A DNA stretch of 8,744 nucleotides from an uncultured Oscillospiraceae bacterium (GCA_947627085.1 CANQUO010000084.1:1-8744), one strand, 5' to 3'. Shown: positions 1-7,056, counted from the first letter of the stretch. Numbers and translations are program-made. The notes: generated by a model not told the origin, from the letters alone.

Positions 1-200
1 ATCAGATAATATCCCTCAGGGTTGTCCTCCATCTCATCGACACATTTGAGATACGCTTCATCCATGTTCTCACGGATAGGGTCGCTCATATACTTTCCGT
101 TTTCTTTATCTCCCCATAGAGACAGCGTAAAGTCTTTATCGGACTTCCGCCAAGAACGAATCCTCAATCTTGGCGTTTCTAAGCTCTTGATAAAAAGCAT
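1..200 (-). CDS. GNAT-family N-acetyltransferase, RimJ/RimL-like (N-terminal 66 residues; cut by window edge)
   Basis: The minus-strand frame from ATG at 200-198 stays open to the window edge and gives 66 residues. It starts MLFIKSLETPRLRIRSWRKS and continues with SDKDFTLSLWGD and GKYMSDPIRENMDEAY. The pattern ETxRLxxRxWxxSDxxF...LWGDxxxGKYMSDP is the usual beginning of RimJ/RimL-type GNAT acetyltransferases, which move an acetyl group from acetyl-CoA to an amine. The acetyl-CoA binding part would lie beyond the window and is not seen, so the substrate is unknown. The start is chosen because AAGGAG (217-212) lies 11 nt upstream. An in-frame ATG at 260-258 is rejected because it overlaps the -10 box. 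The gene has its own promoter, follows the operon terminator and is visibly less GC-rich than the glg genes, so it is probably an independent unit. The family call rests on the N-terminus only. Confidence 0.72.
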   Translation of the reverse strand, partial: MLFIKSLETPRLRIRSWRKSDKDFTLSLWGDKENGKYMSDPIRENMDEAYLKCVDEMEDNPEGYYL

Positions 201-211
201 CGCGTGTTTTT

Positions 212-217
212 CTCCTT
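212..217 (-). promoter_or_regulatory. Ribosome binding site of the GNAT gene
   Basis: AAGGAG on the minus strand, 11 nt before ATG 200-198. It decides between this start and the in-frame ATG at 260, which has no such site and lies in the promoter. Confidence 0.65.
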
Positions 218-226
218 CAAACCCCG

Positions 227-254
227 ATTGTCGAACAGTCGCCCGCTCGACAAT
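227..254. repeat. Inverted repeat at the expected transcription start of the GNAT gene (possible operator)
   Basis: A perfect 8-bp inverted repeat, ATTGTCGA at 227-234 and TCGACAAT at 247-254, is separated by 12 nt. It begins about 5 nt downstream of the -10 box, so it covers the predicted transcription start and early leader. The geometry fits either a dimeric repressor site or a leader hairpin. I do not recognise the motif as the site of a known regulator. Confidence 0.5.
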
Positions 255-258
255 TAAC

Positions 259-287
259 ATTATACCACTCAAATGTGAAGAAATCTA
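259..287 (-). promoter_or_regulatory. Sigma-A-type promoter with extended -10, driving the GNAT gene
   Basis: On the minus strand a consensus TATAAT (264-259) is preceded by TGG (267-265), giving an extended -10 (TGnTATAAT). Seventeen nt upstream is TAGATT (287-282), which matches TTGACA at its T1, G3 and A4. The start point would fall near 252, leaving a leader of about 50 nt before the ATG at 200. This is the best promoter match I found in the window. Confidence 0.7.
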
Positions 288-343
288 TTGTCCGTTAAGA
301 CGGTTGATCGAATTTTTCACGATGTTTCTGCCCATATCGCGTA

Positions 344-378
344 GAAAACGCCCCGGCAATTTTGACCGGGGTGTTTCT
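344..378 (-). terminator. Rho-independent-type terminator after pgi (end of the glg operon)
   Basis: Arms 348-356 (acgccccgg) and 366-374 (ccggggtgt) form a 9-bp stem with one G-U pair and a 9-nt loop. In the minus direction the stem is followed by TTTTCT. It lies about 110 nt downstream of the pgi stop and upstream of the GNAT promoter, so it closes the operon. The plus-strand side also has a short T-rich tail (GTTTCT), but no plus-strand gene is present to use it. Confidence 0.75.
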
Positions 379-485
379 ATCCGCTGTCCCGGCTCGTCTC
401 AAAGACAAGCTCAGGCGCTATACTGTTTTATGACCAGCCCAGAAAGGCCGCGGGGGTTGAGTCTTTCGGAGTTTATTTCGGGAGT
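379..485. other. 3' untranslated segment between pgi and its terminator
   Basis: No gene is seen here. There is one weak hairpin with 7-bp arms at 392-398 and 404-410 (one G-U pair, 5-nt loop). It has no T-tract and is not called a terminator. The segment between the terminator and the GNAT promoter (288-343) shows nothing firm. Confidence 0.4.
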
Positions 486-2057
486 TTACTTCGCCTCGAA
501 GGTGCTCTCCACGATGTCCTCGTCGTTGACGTTCATGTGGATGACGGGGTCGTTGTTGGCAAGATGGAGAAGGAGGCGGAATACGTCCTGAGCGTCCGCG
601 TCAAGGGCCTTGGCTATCTCAGGGGCCGTCATGGGGGCCTTCTTCTCAACTAAAAGGGCCTTGGCCTTGTTCTTCACCTCTATGAGCACACCGGCGCACT
701 TCTTGCCGTACTCCACGGCGGGCTGGTGGTAGGCGTTGATGTTTATAAGTCCCGCGTAGATGCCCACGGCCCGCTCCCAGATAGCTATGAGCTGGCCCAC
801 GTTGTAGGCGGAGACGCAGGGGACCGTGACCGTCATGGTCTTCTTGCCGTGGTCCTCAAGGTTCTTCTTTGTGCCCAGCATGAAGGCGTTGAGGTAGTCT
901 CCGGAGGTGGAGCCCTCGCCCACCTCGATGCTGGCGCCCTCCCGGTCGGCCAGGACCTGGACGAAAATCACGAAGATGTTGTCCGGGCCGCCCACCAGCT
1001 GCTGGACGTAGCTGTGCTGGTCGGAGGTGCCCTTGTTGCCCATGACGGCAAGGCCCTGATGGACCGTCTGGCCGTCAAGGTCCAGCTCCTTGCCCAGGGA
1101 CTCCATGACGAGCTGCTGGAGGTACTTGGCAAGTAAGTCAAGGCTGTCCTTATAGGGCAGGACCACCTGGGTCACACCGCCCTTACCGCCGGAGACGCGG
1201 TACCAGGCCAGAGCCATGACGGCGGCGGGGTTTTCAAGGATGCTTACGTTGCGATTGAGCTCGTCGCAGTCCGCGGCGCCCTTCAAGAAGCTGTCGATGT
1301 CGATGCCCTGGAGCGCCAGCGGCAGAAGTCCCACGGCGGACATGACGGAGGTGCGGCCGCCAACCCAGTCCCACATGGGGAAGCGCTCTATCCAGCCCTC
1401 GCTGACGGCGGTGTTGTCGAGCTTGGAGCCCTCGCCGGTGACGGTGACGAAGTGCTTGGCAAAGTCAAGGCCGTGCTTTTTATAAAAGGCCTTGGCCTCC
1501 ATCTGGCAGTTTCTCGTCTCGATGGTACCGCCGGACTTGGAGATGATGATGGTCAGCGTCTCGTCGGCCTTGTCGTCCACCGCGCGGAACACGGCGTCCA
1601 TACCGGCGGGATCGGTGTTATCCAAAAAGTAGAGCTTCATCTTGTCCTCGGGTGTGCCCAGAGCCTTCGACACGAAGAGGGGCCCCAGGGAGGAGCCGCC
1701 GATGCCGCCCACAAGGACATTCACGAATTTTCCGCCCTTCTCGCCGCAAATCTTGCCGGAGTGCACATCGGCGGCGAAGGCCTTGACCTTGGCAAGGCAG
1801 CTCTCTATCTCGTCCCGGAGCTCCTTCGTGGGGGCCTTCTCGGGGGCGCGGAGCCAATAGTGGCCGACCATGCGCCCCTCGTCGGGGTTGGCGATGGCGC
1901 CGGCCTCCAGCTCCACCATGCCCCGCAATGCCGTGTTCATCTTGCGCTCCATGGAGAAGATGTAGTCGTCGTTGAGGTCCATGCCGCCCCACTCCATCAT
2001 GAGCTTCGTCTTGGGGGAATAGAGAACGGTGTTTTCAAACATTTTCCATGCGTCCAT
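486..2057 (-). CDS. pgi: Glucose-6-phosphate isomerase (523 aa), long form with C-terminal helical extension
   Basis: Interconverts glucose-6-phosphate and fructose-6-phosphate in the cytoplasm, linking glycolysis/gluconeogenesis to glucose-1-P and glycogen. The two SIS domains are recognisable: GGIGGSSLGP (117-126), the phosphate-binding SKSGGTIET (173-181) and the family signature GGRTSVMSAVGLLP (233-246). Catalytic candidates are E319 in VMESLGKE, H348 in GTSDQHSY and K452 in HQPAVEYGK. Residues about 470-523 form an extra C-terminal segment (MTAPEIAKALDADAQ, then a helix and NNDPVI) resembling the tail of the cyanobacterial/plastid-type enzyme. The start ATG at 2057-2055 lies 5 nt after the stop of the preceding gene. 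Its ribosome binding site is inside that gene, so the two are co-transcribed and probably translationally coupled. It is the last gene before the terminator. All key residues are present and the length is normal for the long type. Confidence 0.96.
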   Translation of the reverse strand: MDAWKMFENTVLYSPKTKLMMEWGGMDLNDDYIFSMERKMNTALRGMVELEAGAIANPDEGRMVGHYWLRAPEKAPTKELRDEIESCLAKVKAFAADVHSGKICGEKGGKFVNVLVGGIGGSSLGPLFVSKALGTPEDKMKLYFLDNTDPAGMDAVFRAVDDKADETLTIIISKSGGTIETRNCQMEAKAFYKKHGLDFAKHFVTVTGEGSKLDNTAVSEGWIERFPMWDWVGGRTSVMSAVGLLPLALQGIDIDSFLKGAADCDELNRNVSILENPAAVMALAWYRVSGGKGGVTQVVLPYKDSLDLLAKYLQQLVMESLGKELDLDGQTVHQGLAVMGNKGTSDQHSYVQQLVGGPDNIFVIFVQVLADREGASIEVGEGSTSGDYLNAFMLGTKKNLEDHGKKTMTVTVPCVSAYNVGQLIAIWERAVGIYAGLININAYHQPAVEYGKKCAGVLIEVKNKAKALLVEKKAPMTAPEIAKALDADAQDVFRLLLHLANNDPVIHMNVNDEDIVESTFEAK

Positions 2058-2062
2058 TTTTA

Positions 2063-5000
2063 TCAGCTCCTGTTAAAATTTTTTGTATCCCTTGAAAGGC
2101 GCTTACCGGCGTCTTTGAAGTCACTTGACTTGGCCTGCCAGGACCAGTTTTTTCCCGTGGTGCCGGGGGTGTTCATCCTTGATCTGTCGTCGAGGCCCAG
2201 CGTGTCCTGAAGCTGTAAGATCACCACCTCGGCGGAGCTCCCCATGAGCTTTGATATAAGCTCCCGGGACGTCTCCCCCGGCGCCCGGCCGGGGTATTTA
2301 TCCTTGCAAAAGCCCATGAGCGTGCGGTTATCGTGGGTGCCGGAGTAGGCTATCTTTTCATCCGGCGGGTAGTAGCCCCATATGGGGTCGGCGTTCTGGT
2401 ACTGCATAACGTCGGTGCCCAGAAATCCGCACCGGGCCAAAAGCGCCCTGATTGCCGGGGTTATATCCCCCAGGTCCTCCGCCACGAAGGGAAGGGGCCC
2501 GAATTTCTCGTAGGCGGCCCTGAAAAGCTCCAGTCCCGGGCCGAATACCCAGTGGCCGTCGGCGGGCTTTCCGCCCTCGGGCACGGCCCAGCCGGACTCG
2601 AAACCCATGAAGTGGTCAAGGCGCGTGAAATCGTATAGGTCCAGCATACGCCGGAACCGGCGCATCCACCAGTCATAGCCGTTTTGCCGCATGACAGCCC
2701 AGTTATATACCGGGTTGCCCCAGAGCTGGCCCTCGTCCATATACGTGGGCGGCACGCCGGCTATGAGCCCCGGCTTTCCGTCCGAGCCCACCATGAACTC
2801 CCCCGGCTCGGCCCACACGTCGGCGGAGTCGCCGGAGACGTACATGGGCATGTCGCCGATGATGGTAACGCCCTTCGATTTGGCATAGTCTCTCAGCTTG
2901 TGCCAGGCAAGCTCGAATTTATACTGGCAGAACTTCTGAAGCTCCGCCTCCCCGGCAAGCTCCGGGTCACGGAGAAGCTCCGGCGAGTACTTCCGGTACT
3001 TTTCCGGCCAGGTCATGTAGTGCTTTTCGGAGATTTTCGCCTTTATTGCGGCGTAGGCGGCGTAGGGGTCCAGCCAGTCCTCGTTCTTCTTAAGAAAATC
3101 CCAATAGCCCTCGTCGGGGGTAAAGCTCTCAAACTCGCGCCTCAGCTCCTCCGCGCTCTCCGGCAGGAGGGAAATATTGGCCGCGAAGGCGGAGGCCCCG
3201 GCGTAGGGTGAGCCGTGGGCGTCCGTGGGATTTATGGGCAGTATCTGCCAGTACTTCTGACCGGACTCATGGAGGAAGTCCACAAAATCGTAGGCCGCCT
3301 TGCCGATATTTCCGGGTCCGGCGTCATTTGGCAGGCTGGTCACATGGGCCAGGATGCCGGAGCCCCGCTCCAGGGGCCTTCCAAGACGCTCTTTTTTATG
3401 GAAATAGAGTATGGCCGAGCCCATGGGCCACAGCGTCACGTCCACAAGGCCGTCGTGGTGGCTGTATTTTGCCCCGCCGAGCACGTCGGTGACGCGCTCC
3501 CCGTGGGCTCCGATGGTGACGGAGCGTGTCTCCCGGCCCCGGTTTATGAGGACTGCCAGGCCCTCCCCGTCGCCCCAGTCCCGGTGATAGCCGAAAACAT
3601 CCGGCCCGAAGGAGAAGGGCTCAAAGGTGGCGTCCACCAGCTCCGGGAAGGCCCGGCGCAGGTTGATGGCGTTCCGGTATATGGTGTAGTTGTCCCGGTC
3701 CTCCTGTCCCCAGGGGAAGGGCCCCCGATTGTAAGGGTCGGCGTAGCCCTCCATACCGGCCTCGTCGCCGTAATAGACGCAGGGCACGCCGGGGAGGGTC
3801 ATCTGCATAAGCGCCATGAGCCACAGCCGACCCTTGGCAAGGCCACGCTTGTCGGGGGTGAGCTTATATTCACGCCTTTGCGCGTCCGTCAGCGTCTCCG
3901 GCTCCGGCGCGCCGCCCAGGACCGTCATTACCCTGGCCCTGTCGTGACTGCCCATCAGGTTTAAGGAGCCCTTGAAGTTTTCCGGCGGGTAGTTTTCCTG
4001 AAGGCTCAGCATGGTCTCCCGAAGGTCCTCGGCGCTCAGGTCCCCGGTGAGGAAATACAGCACCCCCGTGCGGAAGGGGTAGTTCATCACGCAGTCAAGC
4101 TCCGTGCCCAAAAAGTACCGCCGGAGCTCTCCGTAGGCCCGCTTGTTGGAGGCGTCCTCCCAGACCTCGCCCATAAGTAAGCCCTCATCGCCCTTTTCCT
4201 CCATCACGGCGGATTTTATGCCCTCGATGAAGTCGTCCGGGAGCTCGTCCGCCACGTCCAGCCTCCACCCGGAGGCGCCAAGGCGCATCCAGCGGCGGAC
4301 GATGGAGTCGGGGCCTAAGTATATGTACCGCTTGTAGTCCGGGTCGTGCTCCTCCACATCGGGAAGGTCCTCGTTACCCCACCAGCTCTCGTAATCGTCC
4401 GGGAAGCTGTGGAAGCGGTACCAGTGGTAGTATCTGGACTCCGGGCCCTGGTACGCCCCGGGCTCGGGGTAATTGCCGAATTTGTTGAAGTATTTGCTGT
4501 CACAGCCGGTGTGGTTGAATACGCCGTCAAGGATTATGCGTATCCCACGCCTTTCGCACTCCCTGGCAAGACTTTTGAAGGACTCCTCGTCGCCCAAAAG
4601 CCCGTCCACCTTCTCGTAGTCGCCGGTGTCGTACCGGTGGTTGCTGGCGGCCTCGAAGATGGGGTTGAGATACAGGGCCGTGACGCCAAGGGCGCTCAAG
4701 TAGTCAAGCTTCTCCTCAATGCCCTTGAGGGTCCCGCCGTAAAACTCCCAGGTCTTTATCCCGCCCGAGGGCGTGCGCTTGTAGCTTACGGGGGTGTCCC
4801 ATTTTTTAATTATGGCCTTCGGTATGCCGCGGCGGGGCTTTGAGGCGACGCTGTCGGCCCTCTCGCGAAAGTCCTCGCCCCTGTAAAAGCGGTCGGGGAA
4901 TATTTGATAGACTATGGCGTTTTTGTACCAATCCGGCACGGCCCTGGGGATGTAGGCGGTGAGCTGGTAAGACGGGTGGTCCCGGTCCCAGCCGTATATC

Positions 5001-5305
5001 TCGCCCTCCCCGCCCACGCGGCCCTCCTTTGGGCCGTAGAAGCAGTAGTTGCCGTCGGAGAAGTGAAAAATGAAGCTATACCAGTCAATATCCGGCTCTT
5101 CCGGGGTCAAAACGGCGGTGAAGCGGCCGCCGGCCTTCTCCATGGGGACTATTGTCTCCCCTTTTTTCTCCACCCAGATACGCAGGTCACAGCTTTCGGC
5201 CTCGCCGTCCCAGGTGTCTATTGAAATGGAAACAGCGCCGCCCACTGCGACAGCGCCAAATGGTTCGCGGAATTTAAGCTCGCGGGAGTTGTGATAAGCT
5301 CTCAT
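2063..5305 (-). CDS. Bifunctional GH13 neopullulanase-like amylase / GH77 4-alpha-glucanotransferase fusion (1080 aa)
   Basis: Two glucan-active enzymes in one frame. Residues 1-120 look like a beta-sandwich (CBM34-like) module, and about 125-637 is a GH13 barrel with its C-terminal domain. The barrel starts VYQIFPDRF and shows SNHRYDTGDY (221-230), DGVFNHTG (260-267), GWRLDVADE with nucleophile D350, GEVWED with acid/base E380, and GSHD with D455. The neopullulanase/cyclomaltodextrinase type hydrolyses alpha-1,4 (and some alpha-1,6) bonds. Residues about 645-1080 are a MalQ-like GH77 disproportionating enzyme: SGILAHVTSLP, GSPYAGASAFAAN, TRLDHFMGF with nucleophile D897, VAEDLGD with acid/base E943, GTHDN with D992, and the end motif NTPGTTGKNWSWQ. 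Both active sites look intact. The start is supported by AGGAAA at 5320-5315, 9 nt before the ATG. Similar fusions in Clostridia are annotated as GlgX/4-alpha-glucanotransferase. No signal peptide is seen, so a cytoplasmic role in glycogen or malto-oligosaccharide remodelling is inferred. True debranching is untested. Confidence 0.93.
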   Translation of the reverse strand: MRAYHNSRELKFREPFGAVAVGGAVSISIDTWDGEAESCDLRIWVEKKGETIVPMEKAGGRFTAVLTPEEPDIDWYSFIFHFSDGNYCFYGPKEGRVGGEGEIYGWDRDHPSYQLTAYIPRAVPDWYKNAIVYQIFPDRFYRGEDFRERADSVASKPRRGIPKAIIKKWDTPVSYKRTPSGGIKTWEFYGGTLKGIEEKLDYLSALGVTALYLNPIFEAASNHRYDTGDYEKVDGLLGDEESFKSLARECERRGIRIILDGVFNHTGCDSKYFNKFGNYPEPGAYQGPESRYYHWYRFHSFPDDYESWWGNEDLPDVEEHDPDYKRYIYLGPDSIVRRWMRLGASGWRLDVADELPDDFIEGIKSAVMEEKGDEGLLMGEVWEDASNKRAYGELRRYFLGTELDCVMNYPFRTGVLYFLTGDLSAEDLRETMLSLQENYPPENFKGSLNLMGSHDRARVMTVLGGAPEPETLTDAQRREYKLTPDKRGLAKGRLWLMALMQMTLPGVPCVYYGDEAGMEGYADPYNRGPFPWGQEDRDNYTIYRNAINLRRAFPELVDATFEPFSFGPDVFGYHRDWGDGEGLAVLINRGRETRSVTIGAHGERVTDVLGGAKYSHHDGLVDVTLWPMGSAILYFHKKERLGRPLERGSGILAHVTSLPNDAGPGNIGKAAYDFVDFLHESGQKYWQILPINPTDAHGSPYAGASAFAANISLLPESAEELRREFESFTPDEGYWDFLKKNEDWLDPYAAYAAIKAKISEKHYMTWPEKYRKYSPELLRDPELAGEAELQKFCQYKFELAWHKLRDYAKSKGVTIIGDMPMYVSGDSADVWAEPGEFMVGSDGKPGLIAGVPPTYMDEGQLWGNPVYNWAVMRQNGYDWWMRRFRRMLDLYDFTRLDHFMGFESGWAVPEGGKPADGHWVFGPGLELFRAAYEKFGPLPFVAEDLGDITPAIRALLARCGFLGTDVMQYQNADPIWGYYPPDEKIAYSGTHDNRTLMGFCKDKYPGRAPGETSRELISKLMGSSAEVVILQLQDTLGLDDRSRMNTPGTTGKNWSWQAKSSDFKDAGKRLSRDTKNFNRS
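2067..2071 (-). promoter_or_regulatory. Ribosome binding site of pgi inside the end of the GH13-GH77 gene
   Basis: AGGAG on the minus strand lies 9 nt before the pgi ATG. It forms part of the last two sense codons (Arg-Ser) of the upstream gene, whose TGA is at 2065-2063. This arrangement favours re-initiation or coupling. Confidence 0.8.
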
Positions 5306-5338
5306 ACGGTAGGGTTTCCTTTAAGGTCAAATTTGTGG

Positions 5339-5354
5339 TCCCCCGCCCGGGGGA
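5339..5354. repeat. GC-rich hairpin just upstream of the GH13-GH77 gene
   Basis: Plus strand TCCCCC, GCCC loop, GGGGGA: a perfect 6-bp stem in the leader about 34 nt before the start codon. There is no T-tract on the minus side. Confidence 0.55.
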
Positions 5355-5357
5355 ACA

Positions 5358-5380
5358 GGGGGCGGCGGCCGGCCGCCCCC
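5358..5380. repeat. Very GC-rich hairpin in the glgA to GH13-GH77 gap
   Basis: Arms gggggcggc (5358-5366) and gccgccccc (5372-5380) form a 9-bp all-GC stem with a 5-nt loop. The centre also contains a 14-bp palindrome of GGCC units, allowing a shifted pairing. It is not followed by T residues in the minus direction, so it is more likely an mRNA-stability or pausing element than a simple terminator. Confidence 0.65.
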
Positions 5381-5401
5381 GTGGATAATATGTGATACTA
5401 T

Positions 5402-5433
5402 TCTCCAATAAAAAGTAGACTTTTTATTGGAGA
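5402..5433. repeat. AT-rich 14-bp perfect inverted repeat just after the glgA stop
   Basis: Arms 5402-5415 (tctccaataaaaag) and 5420-5433 (ctttttattggaga) are perfectly complementary around a 4-nt loop (taga). It starts 10 nt after the glgA TGA. No T-run follows the stem on the minus strand, so it is not a classic terminator. Its AT richness contrasts with the surroundings. Possible roles are an RNA processing or 3'-end protection hairpin. Confidence 0.7.
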
Positions 5434-5443
5434 TCAATATGAT

Positions 5444-6991
5444 TCAGCCCTCGACAGTCTCCTTGGCGGTCTCCTCGGCAGTCTCCTCGACGGGTTCCTC
5501 GGTAGTCTCGCCGTCCTTGCGCTTGCGCCAGGGCTCGATCTCGGGGTGGGTCATCTCGTACATGCTCAGGTACTCCTTCGCCGCCCGGTCCCAGCTGAAG
5601 TCCTCGGCCATGGCGCTGTCCTGGAGCTTGCTCCAGGCGGCCTTGTCGGTCCAGAAGAGCTCGCAGGCGTTCATAAGGGTGAAGAGCATCTCGTGGGCGT
5701 TGTAGTTTGCGAAGCTGAAGCCCGTGCCCTCGCCGGTGAACTGGTTGTAGGGCTTGACGGAATCCTTAAGGCCGCCGGTCTCCCGCACCACGGGCAGAGT
5801 GCCGTAGCGCATGGCTATCATCTGGGAAAGGCCGCAGGGCTCAAAGAGGCTCGGCATCAGGAGTATATCCGCTCCGGCGTACATCCGGTGGGACAGGGCC
5901 TCGTCAAAGCGCACACATGCGGAACAGCTCCCCGCCCGCTCCCAGGCGTAGTAGCTGAGCATGTCCTCATACTGCTTATCGCCGGTGCCCAGGACCGCTA
6001 TCTGGACGGAGCGGTCAAGCATCTCGCTTATTACCCGCTGGACAAGGTCCATGCCCTTCTGCTCGGTGAGGCGGCCTATCATGACCACCAGGGGCCTTTC
6101 GGGGTTTACCTCCAGCCCCAGCTCCTGCTGGAGCTCGGCCTTGCAAAGCGCCTTGCCGGAGCGGTCATTCAGGTCATAGTGGTGGGGTATCAGCGGGTCG
6201 GTGGCCGGGTCCCAGCTTTGCGTGTCTATGCCGTTCATCACGCCGTAAAGGACGCTGGCCCGGTCGCGGAAGATGCCGTCCATCCTCTCGCCGAAGAACG
6301 GCGTCTTTATCTCCTCGGCGTAGGTCTTGGACACTGTGCTCAGGATATCGGAATATAAAAGCGCGCCCTTCATGAAATTTATGCTCCGCTCGTCGCACCT
6401 AAGCTGGCTGGCCGCGGCGGGGATGCCCCAGAGCCCTAGGACGTCGCCCAGAACGTAGTCGCTCATCTGGCCCTGGAACTTGAGGTTGTGTACGGAGAAC
6501 ACGGTCTTGACGTTCTCATAAAGGGGCAGGCCCTGATAAAACTCCCGCAGGAACACGGGGGCCAGGGCGGTGTGCCAGTCGTTGCAGTGCAGGACATCGC
6601 ACTTGAAGTCCGGCAGATACTGCAGCGCCTCGACCACGGCCTTTGAGAAGTAGGCGATGCGCTCGCCGTCGTCAAAATACCCGTAGGGGCGCTCGCGGTT
6701 GAAATAGTACTCGTTGTCCACGAAATAGTAGACCACGCCCTTGTAGGTCAGCTTTTCGATGCCGCAGTACACGTTGCGCCAGCCCAGCGACACGTAAAAA
6801 TCCGTGACATGGGTCATCTTGGCCTTGTACTCGTCGGGTATGGTCATGAACTTGGGGATGATAACGCGGCACTCACAGCCCGCGGCCTTCAGCGCCTGGG
6901 GCAGGGAGCCGCCCACGTCGCCCAGCCCGCCGGTTTTCATAAACGGTACGGCCTCGTAGGCGGCGAATAAAACTCTGAGTTTTCTTCTCAT
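5444..6991 (-). CDS. glgA: Glycogen synthase, ADP-glucose-dependent, GT5 (515 aa)
   Basis: Adds glucose from ADP-glucose to the non-reducing end of an alpha-1,4-glucan in the cytoplasm. GT-B fold: the N-terminal domain carries the ADP-glucose loop KTGGLGDVGG (19-28), HCNDWHT (135-141) and SVHNLKFQG (166-174). The C-terminal domain carries GRLTEQKG (306-313, with R307 and K312) and FEPCGLSQ with E384, the conserved catalytic-site glutamate. Length to about residue 490 is normal for bacterial GlgA. The last roughly 20 residues form an acidic, low-complexity tail made of four-residue EETA/EETV-like units. The start ATG at 6991-6989 has GGGAGG (7005-7000) 8 nt upstream. It follows glgD after a 123-nt gap and precedes the GH13-GH77 gene by 138 nt; both gaps hold hairpins. 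An ordinary catalytic enzyme is expected, and the tail is the only oddity. Confidence 0.97.
   Translation of the reverse strand: MRRKLRVLFAAYEAVPFMKTGGLGDVGGSLPQALKAAGCECRVIIPKFMTIPDEYKAKMTHVTDFYVSLGWRNVYCGIEKLTYKGVVYYFVDNEYYFNRERPYGYFDDGERIAYFSKAVVEALQYLPDFKCDVLHCNDWHTALAPVFLREFYQGLPLYENVKTVFSVHNLKFQGQMSDYVLGDVLGLWGIPAAASQLRCDERSINFMKGALLYSDILSTVSKTYAEEIKTPFFGERMDGIFRDRASVLYGVMNGIDTQSWDPATDPLIPHHYDLNDRSGKALCKAELQQELGLEVNPERPLVVMIGRLTEQKGMDLVQRVISEMLDRSVQIAVLGTGDKQYEDMLSYYAWERAGSCSACVRFDEALSHRMYAGADILLMPSLFEPCGLSQMIAMRYGTLPVVRETGGLKDSVKPYNQFTGEGTGFSFANYNAHEMLFTLMNACELFWTDKAAWSKLQDSAMAEDFSWDRAAKEYLSMYEMTHPEIEPWRKRKDGETTEEPVEETAEETAKETVEG
5454..5513. repeat. Imperfect 12-nt tandem repeat, about 5 copies, inside the 3' end of glgA
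   Basis: Units on the plus strand are acagtctccttg, gcggtctcctcg, gcagtctcctcg, acgggttcctcg and gtagtctcgccg. The period is a multiple of three, so each copy adds four residues (about E-E-T-A) to the GlgA tail. Copy-number change would lengthen or shorten the tail without a frameshift. Confidence 0.75.
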
Positions 6992-7056
6992 TTTTCGATC
7001 CTCCCTTTAGTTGATAGACCCATGGGGCCTGTCCGCCCCGGCGGAGAAATTCCCTC

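Noticed and set aside
258..260. In-frame upstream ATG for the acetyltransferase gene (adds 20 residues)
   Set aside because: This ATG overlaps the TATAAT box, so it would lie upstream of the transcript start, and the added residues do not resemble the family's N-terminus.
285..335. Minus-strand mini-frame of 16 residues between the terminator and the GNAT promoter
   Set aside because: It has no ribosome binding site, follows the terminator, and its stop codon overlaps the -35 element, so translation is unlikely. A leader peptide cannot be excluded but nothing supports it.
22..591. Plus-strand open frame of 189 codons over the pgi end, terminator and GNAT start
   Set aside because: It runs through a terminator hairpin, a promoter and two minus-strand genes. 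The minus-strand reading gives recognisable protein and this one does not.
1452..2210. Long plus-strand open frame (252 codons) opposite pgi
   Set aside because: It is antisense to a gene with clear catalytic motifs, its translation shows no recognisable family and it has low-complexity Gly/Ala/Leu/His composition typical of the reverse strand of GC-rich genes.
5402..5433. The AT-rich inverted repeat as an intrinsic terminator or the end of a small mobile element
   Set aside because: There is no T-tract after the stem on the minus strand. I see no transposase, no second terminal repeat and no target-site duplication, so neither call is supported.
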